Part shown: positions 15,200 through 21,672 of the stretch, piece by piece
Numbering within the stretch: position 1 is the stretch's first letter
Layout of the letters: each line of letters opens with the position of its first letter
Assembly (NCBI GenBank): GCA_036653595.1
Contig: JAVVTQ010000025.1
Coordinates: 1 to 22,299 of the forward strand
Direction: 5' to 3'
Source: JAVVTQ01 sp036653595
Lineage (GTDB): Bacteria; Bacillota; Clostridia; Oscillospirales; Ruminococcaceae
Length of the DNA stretch: 22,299 nucleotides
Position numbers and translations under genes: made by a program
The notes under the pieces: model-generated
Databases searched by the model: none
What the model was told of the DNA's origin: nothing
The model's input: the letters and a program-made list of their open reading frames with translations, nothing else

Positions 15200-16018
15200 T
15201 TGGAGAGCAAATATTACGTATACATATTAAGATGCTCCGACAATTCTCTTTATACCGGCTACACATACGATGTCGAGAGGCGAGTGGCGGTGCACAATGC
15301 CGGGCAAGGGGCAAAGTACACGCGCTCGCGCCGGCCTGTGGAATGCGTGTATTTCGAGAGCTTTGAGGGAAAATCAGAGGCGATGCGCAGGGAAAGCGCG
15401 ATTAAAAAAATGTCAAAGAAGGAAAAAACGAATATTATACAGAAAGAAATAATTATGAGTAAAATACCGACAGTTGACGAAGCGAGAGCGCTTATGTCGA
15501 AATATAACGAGGAGAGCTTTCACCGCAGACACGCGGAAACAGTCAGCGGCGTGATGCGCTGTTTTGCAGAGGAATATGACCCCCAAAATGCAAATTACTG
15601 GGCTGTGGTCGGAATGCTGCACGATGTTGACTATGAGCGTTTTCCCGCCGAACACTGTGTCAAATGCCGTGAAATTCTGCGCGACGAGGGTGTGGACGAG
15701 GGTGTTATCGACTCTGTGGTGAGCCACGGTTGGTCTATGTCGGGTGCCGACGTGGAACCAAAGCATATAATGGAAAAAACACTGTTTGCTGTCGATGAGC
15801 TGACGGGACTCATAGGCGCCGTTGCACTTGTGCGACCCTCAAAGAGCGTCATGGATTTGGAACTTTCCTCCGTCAAAAAGAAATTCAAAACGCCTGCGTT
15901 TGCAGTTGGGTGCTCTCGCGAAGCTATAATAAAGGGCGCGGAGATGATGGGCATCGAATTGGACGAGCTGATTGAAAAAACGATAATCGCGATGAGAAGG
16001 GTTGAGGAAGAGACATGA
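15200..16018 (+). CDS. GIY-YIG nuclease domain fused to HD-domain hydrolase
   Basis: A 272-residue two-domain protein. Residues about 4-80 form a compact GIY-YIG domain of the YhbQ/UPF0213 type (YYVYILRCSDNSLYTGYT, then ERRVAVHN, ending ESAIKKMSKKEK). Residues 86-272 form a complete HDIG-type HD domain starting MSKIPTVDEARALM. Its predicted metal ligands include His111, His141-Asp142 (MLHDVDYE) and the His of VVSHGWS. It also has VDELTGLIGAVALVRPSKSV, typical of a Clostridial stand-alone HD family. The TTG start at 15200 has GGGGAGG at 8 nt; the earlier in-frame TTG at 15140 lies in the promoter. There is no stop between the domains. An internal ATG (15455) marks where the free-standing HD protein normally begins, with only AGAAAGAAA before it. 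Its stop overlaps the next gene (ATGA). Substrates of both domains are unknown. Confidence 0.82.
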   Translation: MESKYYVYILRCSDNSLYTGYTYDVERRVAVHNAGQGAKYTRSRRPVECVYFESFEGKSEAMRRESAIKKMSKKEKTNIIQKEIIMSKIPTVDEARALMSKYNEESFHRRHAETVSGVMRCFAEEYDPQNANYWAVVGMLHDVDYERFPAEHCVKCREILRDEGVDEGVIDSVVSHGWSMSGADVEPKHIMEKTLFAVDELTGLIGAVALVRPSKSVMDLELSSVKKKFKTPAFAVGCSREAIIKGAEMMGIELDELIEKTIIAMRRVEEET

Positions 16019-16725
16019 GCTTTGAGCTTGCGAATCTGCAAAGAGCACAGTATATCGCAAAGACGGCGATGGACGAAATATATTCGTTTATACATGTCGG
16101 CGTCAGTGCGCAGAAAATACGCGGCGTTGCAGAGAATGCGATGATAAAACTTGGCAGCGAGGGCTGGTGGATGCGAGGAGATCCGGCGCTTGTGCTCATT
16201 GGAGACGATACGGCAAATTCCGGCTCATTTGATGCAAAGGCGCAAAGAGCGCGATGCACGGTGGCGGAAAACGACATAATTTCAGTGGACGTAGCACCGA
16301 GCTATAGGGGGATGTGGGGCGATTTTGCGCGTACTTTTTTTGTGGAGGACGCAAAGGTGACAATGCACCCGCAAAAGCCGAAAAGCTTGCATTTTTCAAG
16401 GATGCTCGAGCTGGAGCTGAGACTGCACGAGGGTATGATGAAAGCCGTTTGCGAAGACACAACCTTTGAGGAGCTGTACGAGTGGACGTCGCGCAGACTG
16501 AAAGAGGAGGGCTTCGAAAACTGCGATTATCACGACAACTTCGGACACACGATAGAAAACAGTTTGGAAGAACGCGTTACAATTGCTGCACACTCCACGA
16601 AATCAATTTGCGCACAAGGCAGGCCGTTCACATACGAGCCTCATATTCGAAAAATCGGAGAGAAAATCGCGATAAAGCACGAGGACATGTACTATTTCGA
16701 CGGCGGAAAACCGGTCAGAGTGTAA
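16015..16725 (+). CDS. M24 family metallopeptidase-like protein (aminopeptidase P / creatinase fold)
   Basis: 236 residues comprising only a pita-bread catalytic domain, without the N-terminal domain usual in aminopeptidase P or prolidase. All five metal ligands of the family can be placed: Asp92 and Asp103 (VDVAPSYRGMWGDFARTF), His178 (NFGHTIE), Glu208 (FTYEPHI) and Glu223 (KHEDMYYFDGG). It is therefore probably an active di-metal peptidase or related hydrolase in the cytoplasm. The substrate cannot be assigned; His193 in TIAAHSTKS is not a standard ligand. The ATG overlaps the upstream TGA by four bases, and the pfkB-like start follows 11 bp after its stop, so the three genes form one coupled operon. 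Confidence 0.85.
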   Translation: MSFELANLQRAQYIAKTAMDEIYSFIHVGVSAQKIRGVAENAMIKLGSEGWWMRGDPALVLIGDDTANSGSFDAKAQRARCTVAENDIISVDVAPSYRGMWGDFARTFFVEDAKVTMHPQKPKSLHFSRMLELELRLHEGMMKAVCEDTTFEELYEWTSRRLKEEGFENCDYHDNFGHTIENSLEERVTIAAHSTKSICAQGRPFTYEPHIRKIGEKIAIKHEDMYYFDGGKPVRV

Positions 16726-16736
16726 AGGAGATTGAC

Positions 16737-17651
16737 TTGCGATATATAGTCAGCTGTATTTCGATTGTAAATGACATTGAATATCGGGAGCGCCCGAGCG
16801 AAAAGGCTGTGCTGGGAGGCGGGGTATACGCCGCCAGCGGGATAAAGCTGTGGACGGACGATGTGATTTTTGTCACCACTGCAGGGCCTGATTATCTCGA
16901 CTTCTACGGTGATTATTTTCACAAAAACGGCTACAGTGAACGTGGAATCGTCTACACGCTGCCACACACGCATCACACGGTGCTGCGCTACGGCGAGGAT
17001 GGCAGCTGGGAGGAAACATCTGTATTTTCGCCGGATTATTTCCGCGAGCAGTATGAGAACACGATGAACCGCGCAAGCTACATCACGCCATTTTGCGACG
17101 ACAAAACACGCGGGATTTTCATCGACAGCGGTGCCACCGAAAAAATATTCGGTGAAATTGACATGATAAGAAGAGCGGCGTCCAACGCAAAAATAATGTG
17201 GGAAATTCCGACATTTTCCTCAGAGAACCGCGAGCTTCGAGAGCTGGTGGAGCAGAATATAAGGCTTTTTGATATCTTTTCGCTGAACATCCCGGAGGCA
17301 AAAAGCCTTTTTGGCACAGACAGCTTTGAGGAAATCAGCAAGAAAATCACACAGCTCGGTGTGCCGTGCTTTTTGAGAGCGGGGAAAAAAGGAGCGTACT
17401 ACATAGACAAAAACGTCTGTGCATTTGAGCCGTCAATCGATGTCGGCATCGCATTGGATCCGACCGGCTGCGGCAACAGCTCCACGGCGGCTGCGCTCTA
17501 CGGGCTCTGCGAGGGGTTTACCCCCAAAAAACTTCTCTGTGCGGCAAACATCACTGCGGGCTGCAATATTTTGTCGAAAGGACCGATGCAGACGCCGGCT
17601 GAGCACCGCTCTCTGGCGGAAAAATTACTCTTTGAGCTTTCATTGCAATAA
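16737..17651 (+). CDS. PfkB family carbohydrate/nucleoside kinase-like protein with altered catalytic site
   Basis: A 304-residue ribokinase-like protein. The N-terminal glycine motif region is VLGGGVYAASGIKLW, and the C-terminal PfkB signature is LDPTGCGNSSTAAALYGLCEG (about residues 240-260). In active PfkB kinases this signature reads D-T-x-G-A-G-D, where the last Asp is the catalytic base. Here it is Asn247, and Cys replaces the Ala. The protein may be a weak or non-kinase member, or belong to a subgroup with this variant. The TTG start at 16737 follows AAAGGAG at 6 nt; the reading upstream overlaps the M24 gene in another frame. It ends at a convergent hairpin. Substrate unknown. Confidence 0.82.
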   Translation: MRYIVSCISIVNDIEYRERPSEKAVLGGGVYAASGIKLWTDDVIFVTTAGPDYLDFYGDYFHKNGYSERGIVYTLPHTHHTVLRYGEDGSWEETSVFSPDYFREQYENTMNRASYITPFCDDKTRGIFIDSGATEKIFGEIDMIRRAASNAKIMWEIPTFSSENRELRELVEQNIRLFDIFSLNIPEAKSLFGTDSFEEISKKITQLGVPCFLRAGKKGAYYIDKNVCAFEPSIDVGIALDPTGCGNSSTAAALYGLCEGFTPKKLLCAANITAGCNILSKGPMQTPAEHRSLAEKLLFELSLQ

Positions 17652-17678
17652 GCCCCAAAAAAAGACGTGCAGCCACAC

Positions 17679-17731
17679 AAAAAAAAGGATCCGCAGCCGG
17701 CACAATTGCCGAGCGACAGATCCTTTTTTGT
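17679..17731. terminator. Bidirectional terminator between the pfkB-like and FKBP-lipoprotein genes
   Basis: AAAAAAGGATC (17681-17691) pairs with GATCCTTTTTT (17719-17729). The 27-nt middle contains a further CGGCA/TGCCG hairpin. A and T tracts on either side make it usable in both directions. Confidence 0.85.
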
Positions 17732-17744
17732 ATTTGACTATGCT

Positions 17745-18851
17745 TTATGCTTTTTTTGCGTTGTCTGTAATTTGGGTGCTTATTTTCTCGAGGATAACGT
17801 TCCATTTCAAATAGGGCAGACCGTATGTCTCCTCAAATTTCGAATAATCCGCTGAACCGAAATTTTTGGTAAAATATTTTGCCAAATCCTCATCGGCGAT
17901 TTTGATGCCTTCCTTCTCTGCAATCGCCTGCATAATGAGGGAATAGGTGGCTGTTTCCTTTAGGCCGTCGGCGAGCTTTTCGAGAACGGCATCCACGCCT
18001 CCAGAGATTCCGGTTGTGGCGGAGATGAATTCGTCAAGCTCCATTCCGTAGCTCTTCGCCGTGGTTTTGTAAAAGTCTATGGCTGATTTCTCTTGAAATT
18101 CAATCATTGACTTCGGGCACTCGCTGACCTTTGAATTGTCCAAAAGGAATTTGTAGATATAGTCGTTGATTGCCGTGGCCTGCAAGGATTTGGCAAGTCC
18201 GCTCTTCATCTCGTCTATCGTGGTAAAGCCGTATTTTGCGGCAAGATTTTCCGCAACAAAAGCGTCCGTGAGCTCCGGCGTGATTTTTTTGCCCTCGATG
18301 TAGTTGATGGTCGTGACAAAGACTGCGTCTTTTCCGTTGAGCTCTTCCTTGCCGTAGTTGTCGGGAAAAGTGACCTCTATATTAAAGGTGTCGCCCGGCT
18401 TGTGCCCGATGAGCTGATTTATGAAATCGTCGATATACTGGGTTGTCCCAACGGTGACTGAAGTGCCCCCGCCGCCCGTCGAGCCGCCTTCGAATTCCTT
18501 GCCGCCTATGCTGCCGACATAGTCGATATTCAGCGTGTCTCCGTCGGCTACGGCGCGGTTCTTGAGCTGCTCTGCCTTTGCGAAGGTGTCCATAAGTTTT
18601 CCGACTTCGACGCCCACCGCCTCATCGGTAATTGTGTGAACATTCGCGGGAATCTCTATTGAAAGGTAGTTTTCCGGAAGTGTGACGAGCTTTGAGGCCT
18701 TTACACCCTTCCAAAAACCGTCGTCTCCCAGCGCTGCGCTGTAGTTGAAATTTTCGGTGTCGGCGTCATCCTTCTTTTTGCAGCCGGCAAATACCGACAC
18801 GAGCAGAACTGCGGCCATAACGACGCACAGCCCTTTTGTGATTCTTTTCAT
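17745..18851 (-). CDS. Trigger-factor-like FKBP-type peptidyl-prolyl isomerase lipoprotein
   Basis: 368 residues. A signal peptide (MKRITKGLCVVMAAVLLVSV) is followed by the lipobox FAGC with Cys24, then an acidic linker, so it should be anchored outside the membrane. Residues about 105-200 are an FKBP domain of the trigger-factor type (DGDTLNIDYVGSIGGKEFEG, then QLIGHKPGDTFNIEVTFPDN). The remaining 170 residues are helical, like the trigger factor C-terminal chaperone arms (ITPELTDAFVAENLAAKYGF). It probably helps fold secreted proteins, a PrsA-like role; this is inferred. ATG 18851 follows CGGAGG at 7 nt; the TTG extension to 18881 is rejected. A -10 (TATAAT) lies about 42 nt upstream. Confidence 0.88.
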   Translation of the reverse strand: MKRITKGLCVVMAAVLLVSVFAGCKKKDDADTENFNYSAALGDDGFWKGVKASKLVTLPENYLSIEIPANVHTITDEAVGVEVGKLMDTFAKAEQLKNRAVADGDTLNIDYVGSIGGKEFEGGSTGGGGTSVTVGTTQYIDDFINQLIGHKPGDTFNIEVTFPDNYGKEELNGKDAVFVTTINYIEGKKITPELTDAFVAENLAAKYGFTTIDEMKSGLAKSLQATAINDYIYKFLLDNSKVSECPKSMIEFQEKSAIDFYKTTAKSYGMELDEFISATTGISGGVDAVLEKLADGLKETATYSLIMQAIAEKEGIKIADEDLAKYFTKNFGSADYSKFEETYGLPYLKWNVILEKISTQITDNAKKA

Positions 18852-18892
18852 TTTTATCCTCCGATGTGCAAATAACTGCAATGATGTTTTAC

Positions 18893-18898
18893 ATTATA
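18893..18898 (-). promoter_or_regulatory. Candidate -10 element for the FKBP lipoprotein gene
   Basis: A perfect TATAAT on the minus strand about 42 nt before the ATG. No acceptable -35 is visible at 16-18 nt. No clear terminator follows the upstream nucleoside hydrolase gene, so read-through from it is possible. Confidence 0.35.
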
Positions 18899-18973
18899 GT
18901 CCTACTTGGTGTTGAAAATGTGAATGCACTGTGAAAACGTGCGTCCGGTGAAAAGGAATGGTCAAGCAGCAGT

Positions 18974-19924
18974 TCAGCTGCAAACAGCCGCCTTTACAGA
19001 GTCGAAAAACAGCGACACAAATCTCTCCCGATCGGCGTGGACGGCGACATCCGCGTTAAAACGCGATTCTGTGACAAAGTCCACTAGCGTTTGTCCGATG
19101 TTCGCACCCTCTGTGGATACGCTCACAAAAGCGCGCTTTGTTTTGACGAGATCCGGGCGCGCAACACACACCACTGCGAGAGAATCGTGCAGCACACAGC
19201 CGGGATATCCCATTCTTTCATAGAACTCGGCATAGCAGCCGAGCGCCTCACTCATAAAAATATTCAGGACATTTTGAGTTTCCAAAAGCAGCGAGCGCTC
19301 ATCTGCGGTTATGAAGCACTGCTCTGTGGCGTCAAGGCCGCACATTGTGATGGGGATGCCGCTCCCGAAGACAATTTTTGCGGCGTGCGGATCGAGATAT
19401 GCGTTGACCTCGGCAAACGGTGTTATGTTGCCCTTGCCAAAGCAGCCGCCCATAAGGGATATGCGCTCTATGCGGCTTTTAAGCTCGGGATATTTTGTAA
19501 TAAATTCGGCGATATTCGTCAAGGGTCCAACCGGAATAAGCACGACTTTTTCCGCTCTGCTTTTGACGGTGTGGGCGATGAAATCCACGGCGGACAAGGA
19601 TATATTCTGCTTTGTAAAGGGCGGGATTTTTGCATACCCCATGCCCTCGGCTCCATGAACAACAAATTCGCCGTCGTCTTTATACTCTTCCAAAGCGACA
19701 ACGAGTGGACTGTCGGCTCCCTTTGCCACGGGAATGTCCGTTTTTTTGATGAGTTCGAGAAAGGACAGGGTGTTTCTGTTTGTGCGCTCAAGCTGACGGT
19801 TGCCGAAGACGGTTGTGACGCCGAGCAGCTCTATTGACGGATGCGTTGCGGCCAAAAGAACTGCGGCGGCATCGTCGACGCCCATGTCGACGTCCATAAT
19901 AACAGGTATTCTTTTCATATTCAT
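18974..19924 (-). CDS. Nucleoside hydrolase (inosine/uridine-preferring family)
   Basis: A 316-residue IunH-type N-ribohydrolase that cleaves the N-glycosidic bond of ribonucleosides to base plus ribose. The calcium-binding Asp cluster is near the N-terminus (MDVDMGVDDAAAVLLA, Asp11/13/17/18 by this start). VLIPVGPLTNIAEF, LMGGCFGKGN, EVNAYLDPHAAKIVF (substrate-contacting motif) and a late LHDSLAV with the catalytic-type His-Asp all match the family. Which nucleoside it prefers is not readable. The start is taken as ATG 19924 (MNMKRIP), with AGAGGGG immediately upstream; the in-frame ATG 19918 is an equally spaced alternative. It starts only 10 bp after the MATE stop, so it is co-transcribed with the pump. 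Confidence 0.93.
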   Translation of the reverse strand: MNMKRIPVIMDVDMGVDDAAAVLLAATHPSIELLGVTTVFGNRQLERTNRNTLSFLELIKKTDIPVAKGADSPLVVALEEYKDDGEFVVHGAEGMGYAKIPPFTKQNISLSAVDFIAHTVKSRAEKVVLIPVGPLTNIAEFITKYPELKSRIERISLMGGCFGKGNITPFAEVNAYLDPHAAKIVFGSGIPITMCGLDATEQCFITADERSLLLETQNVLNIFMSEALGCYAEFYERMGYPGCVLHDSLAVVCVARPDLVKTKRAFVSVSTEGANIGQTLVDFVTESRFNADVAVHADRERFVSLFFDSVKAAVCS

Positions 19925-19934
19925 ATTCCCCTCT

Positions 19935-21302
19935 TTAGTTGTTATTCCCAACGTCAAGCCTTTTTGTCTTCCACTTTCCGGTGACAAATCTCATTGTTGT
20001 GAGAATTGCTTCGACGCTCCACCCTATCAGAATGCCGGCCCAAATTCCACTGTAGCCCATCGTCGGCATGAGCATCAGAGAGGCAACAACCTTGACGACA
20101 CTGCCTATAATAGCGAAAACCATGAAAAAGTTGACATCGCCCGCTCCTTTCATGACACCCTCTGCGGCGAAGAGCAGAGCCATCATGACAAAGGAAAATG
20201 AGGAGTAGAACAGGAAACTGGTGCCGGATTCATAGAGCATATCCGACGCGCCCGCGCCGACAAAGGCACCGATGAGCGGCTTGCCGAAAACAAGCACAAC
20301 TGCGGCCAGCACCGCTGCGACGGACATATTGAAAATCATTGCCGCGCGGTAGCCCTTTGTCACGCGCTCCGACATACCGGCGCCGACATTCTGCGCGGCG
20401 AACACGGTCAGTGCGATGGACATGCCTATCATCGGCAGCATTGCAAAATCGACAATTTTCGAGGTGGCGGTATATGAGGCCATGACGTCAGGGCCGAAGC
20501 CGTTGACAAATTTTTGCGTGAACAGCATGCCAAAGGATATGAGCAGCTCCTGCGAGGTTGTGGGTATCACGAGGCGCGTCAGCTGGCCAAAGGTGCGCTT
20601 GTCGAAAAAGCTCTCGCGCAGGCTTTGCTTTTTTACTCCGGAGTATTCAAGAAGCTTTTTGCGCAGCAGAAGCATCTGCAAAAGGAAAGCCACGCCTTGA
20701 GATATGACGGTCGCAATCGCAACTCCCGACACGCCCATCTCAAAGACAATCACAAATACAAGGTCAAGGATGATGTTGAGAATTGAGGCCAAGGCGAGAA
20801 AGACGAGTGGAGTTTTCGAGTCGCCGAGCGAGCGAAAGACAGACGATATCATATTGAAGCAGAAGGTAAAAATAAGACCCAGGAAGTATATTCTTATATA
20901 TAGCAAGGAATCCTCAAACACCACTGCCGGAGTGTCGAGAAGTGCCACAAGATTGCGCGAAAACACAAGTCCGAGGACGGTGAGAACAAAGGCAATCACG
21001 GCCGAATAGGTGAGACTTGTCAAAACAAGACGGTTCATATCATTTTTCTGCGAAGCGCCGAAATACTGCCCGATGAGAATAGAGGCTCCGTTTGCAAGAC
21101 CAAAGGAGACGCAGGTGACCATAAAAACAAGCGGCAGCATGCCCCCAACGGAGGCGAGTGCATTGGAGCTGACATAGTTGCCGACCACAACGGAGTCGAC
21201 CATACTGTAAAATTGCTGCAACAAGTTTCCCGCAAGAATGGGCAGACTGAACAGCAGCAGAGTTTTTGCGGGCTTTCCCACCAGCATGACGTTTTCTTTC
21301 AT
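19935..21302 (-). CDS. MATE family multidrug/toxin efflux transporter
   Basis: 455 residues with about 12 hydrophobic helices in two homologous halves, typical of MATE antiporters (NorM/MepA/DinF type). These export cationic drugs or metabolites using Na+ or H+ gradients. Family hallmarks include PAKTLLLFSLPILAGNLLQQ at the N-terminus, then YSMVDSVVVGNYVSSNALAS and GLANGASILIGQYFGA. In the second half are SKIVDFAMLPMIGMSIALTV and FAAQNVGAGMSERV. ATG 21302 has GAGAGG about 10 nt upstream; the TTG extension to 21344 would run through the leader terminator and is rejected. It is the first gene of a two-gene operon with a nucleoside hydrolase. A structured 5' leader with an internal terminator precedes it, so expression is probably conditional. 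Confidence 0.93.
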   Translation of the reverse strand: MKENVMLVGKPAKTLLLFSLPILAGNLLQQFYSMVDSVVVGNYVSSNALASVGGMLPLVFMVTCVSFGLANGASILIGQYFGASQKNDMNRLVLTSLTYSAVIAFVLTVLGLVFSRNLVALLDTPAVVFEDSLLYIRIYFLGLIFTFCFNMISSVFRSLGDSKTPLVFLALASILNIILDLVFVIVFEMGVSGVAIATVISQGVAFLLQMLLLRKKLLEYSGVKKQSLRESFFDKRTFGQLTRLVIPTTSQELLISFGMLFTQKFVNGFGPDVMASYTATSKIVDFAMLPMIGMSIALTVFAAQNVGAGMSERVTKGYRAAMIFNMSVAAVLAAVVLVFGKPLIGAFVGAGASDMLYESGTSFLFYSSFSFVMMALLFAAEGVMKGAGDVNFFMVFAIIGSVVKVVASLMLMPTMGYSGIWAGILIGWSVEAILTTMRFVTGKWKTKRLDVGNNN

Positions 21303-21478
21303 TAAAAATGACCTCTCAAAATAAAAAATGCAGCGCTTCAACACCCGCGTTGCATCAAAGCCAACAGCTTGGGCGTTTCAACGGTGCGAAACAAAAAGTC
21401 GGAGGAGACATTATTTTTGCGTACACAAAATAAGTACCACCGACCACCAAGCTATAAGCTTATAAACGATATTCTGTT
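21303..21478 (-). promoter_or_regulatory. Structured 5' leader of the MATE operon, candidate transcription-attenuating riboswitch
   Basis: From the predicted start near 21478 the RNA can fold into a closed three-way junction. The closing stem is AGCUUGG (plus 21447-21453) with CCAAGCU (plus 21366-21372), 7 perfect bp. Hairpin 2 is GUCGGUGG (21437-21444) with CCUCCGAC (21398-21405), 8 bp with one U-U, topped by UUAUUUU/AAAAUAA. Hairpin 3 is GUUUC/GAAAC (21375-21392). The loops of hairpins 2 and 3 contain GUGU and GCAC, able to kiss. An intrinsic terminator follows at 21328-21355, then the MATE ribosome binding site. AACGCCC next to the closing stem can pair with GGGUGUU in the terminator, a possible switch. 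I do not recognise the aptamer. Confidence 0.55.
21318..21355 (-). terminator. Intrinsic terminator inside the MATE leader (attenuator)
   Basis: On the minus strand AUGCA-A-CGC pairs with GCG-C-UGCAU (plus 21328-21336 with 21347-21355): 5 bp, one A/C mismatch, 3 bp, loop of 10 nt. UUUUUUAUUUU follows directly. It lies between the promoter and the MATE ribosome binding site, so read-through is required for expression. Confidence 0.6.
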
Positions 21479-21484
21479 TGGACA

Positions 21485-21513
21485 ATAGTAGCATTTGCGT
21501 TTTTAATTGTCAA
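21485..21513 (-). promoter_or_regulatory. Promoter of the MATE/nucleoside hydrolase operon
   Basis: On the minus strand TTGACA (plus 21508-21513), an exact 17-nt spacer and TACTAT (plus 21485-21490). The predicted transcription start is about 176 nt upstream of the MATE start codon. Confidence 0.75.
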
Positions 21514-21606
21514 GCACGCACAGGGCAGATACAAAAGAGGCAGCCGCGGGGGCAAAAATATGGCGAGAAGTGCATTGAACCAAGTGAGGGTGCTTGAAGT
21601 AGAGAA

Positions 21607-21646
21607 TAAAAAAACAGACACCGAGAGTTTTAACCCCCCGGTGTCT
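21607..21646 (-). terminator. Intrinsic terminator of thrS
   Basis: On the minus strand AGACACCG pairs with CGGTGTCT (plus 21639-21646 with 21616-21623). The inner GGG/CTC can extend the stem, and TGTTTTTTT follows. It sits 27 bp after the thrS stop and separates thrS from the MATE promoter. The rest of 21514-21606 shows nothing I recognise. Confidence 0.85.
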
Positions 21647-21672
21647 CAAATGCAAAAACAGTATTTTCTAAA

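Noticed and set aside
19091..19837. 248-residue plus-strand open frame opposite the nucleoside hydrolase gene
   Set aside because: Antisense shadow of a strongly recognised gene; Cys/His-rich translation without family features or a ribosome binding site.
21355..21411. 18-codon minus-strand open frame in the MATE leader ending exactly at the attenuator stem
   Set aside because: No Shine-Dalgarno sequence before its ATG and no run of regulatory codons, so a leader-peptide attenuation model is less likely than an RNA-sensed one. It stays a fallback explanation.
21303..21478. T-box or purine riboswitch in the MATE leader
   Set aside because: No T-box antiterminator sequence (AGGGUGGNACCGCG type) and no recognisable purine aptamer core; the three-way junction has different stems and loops.
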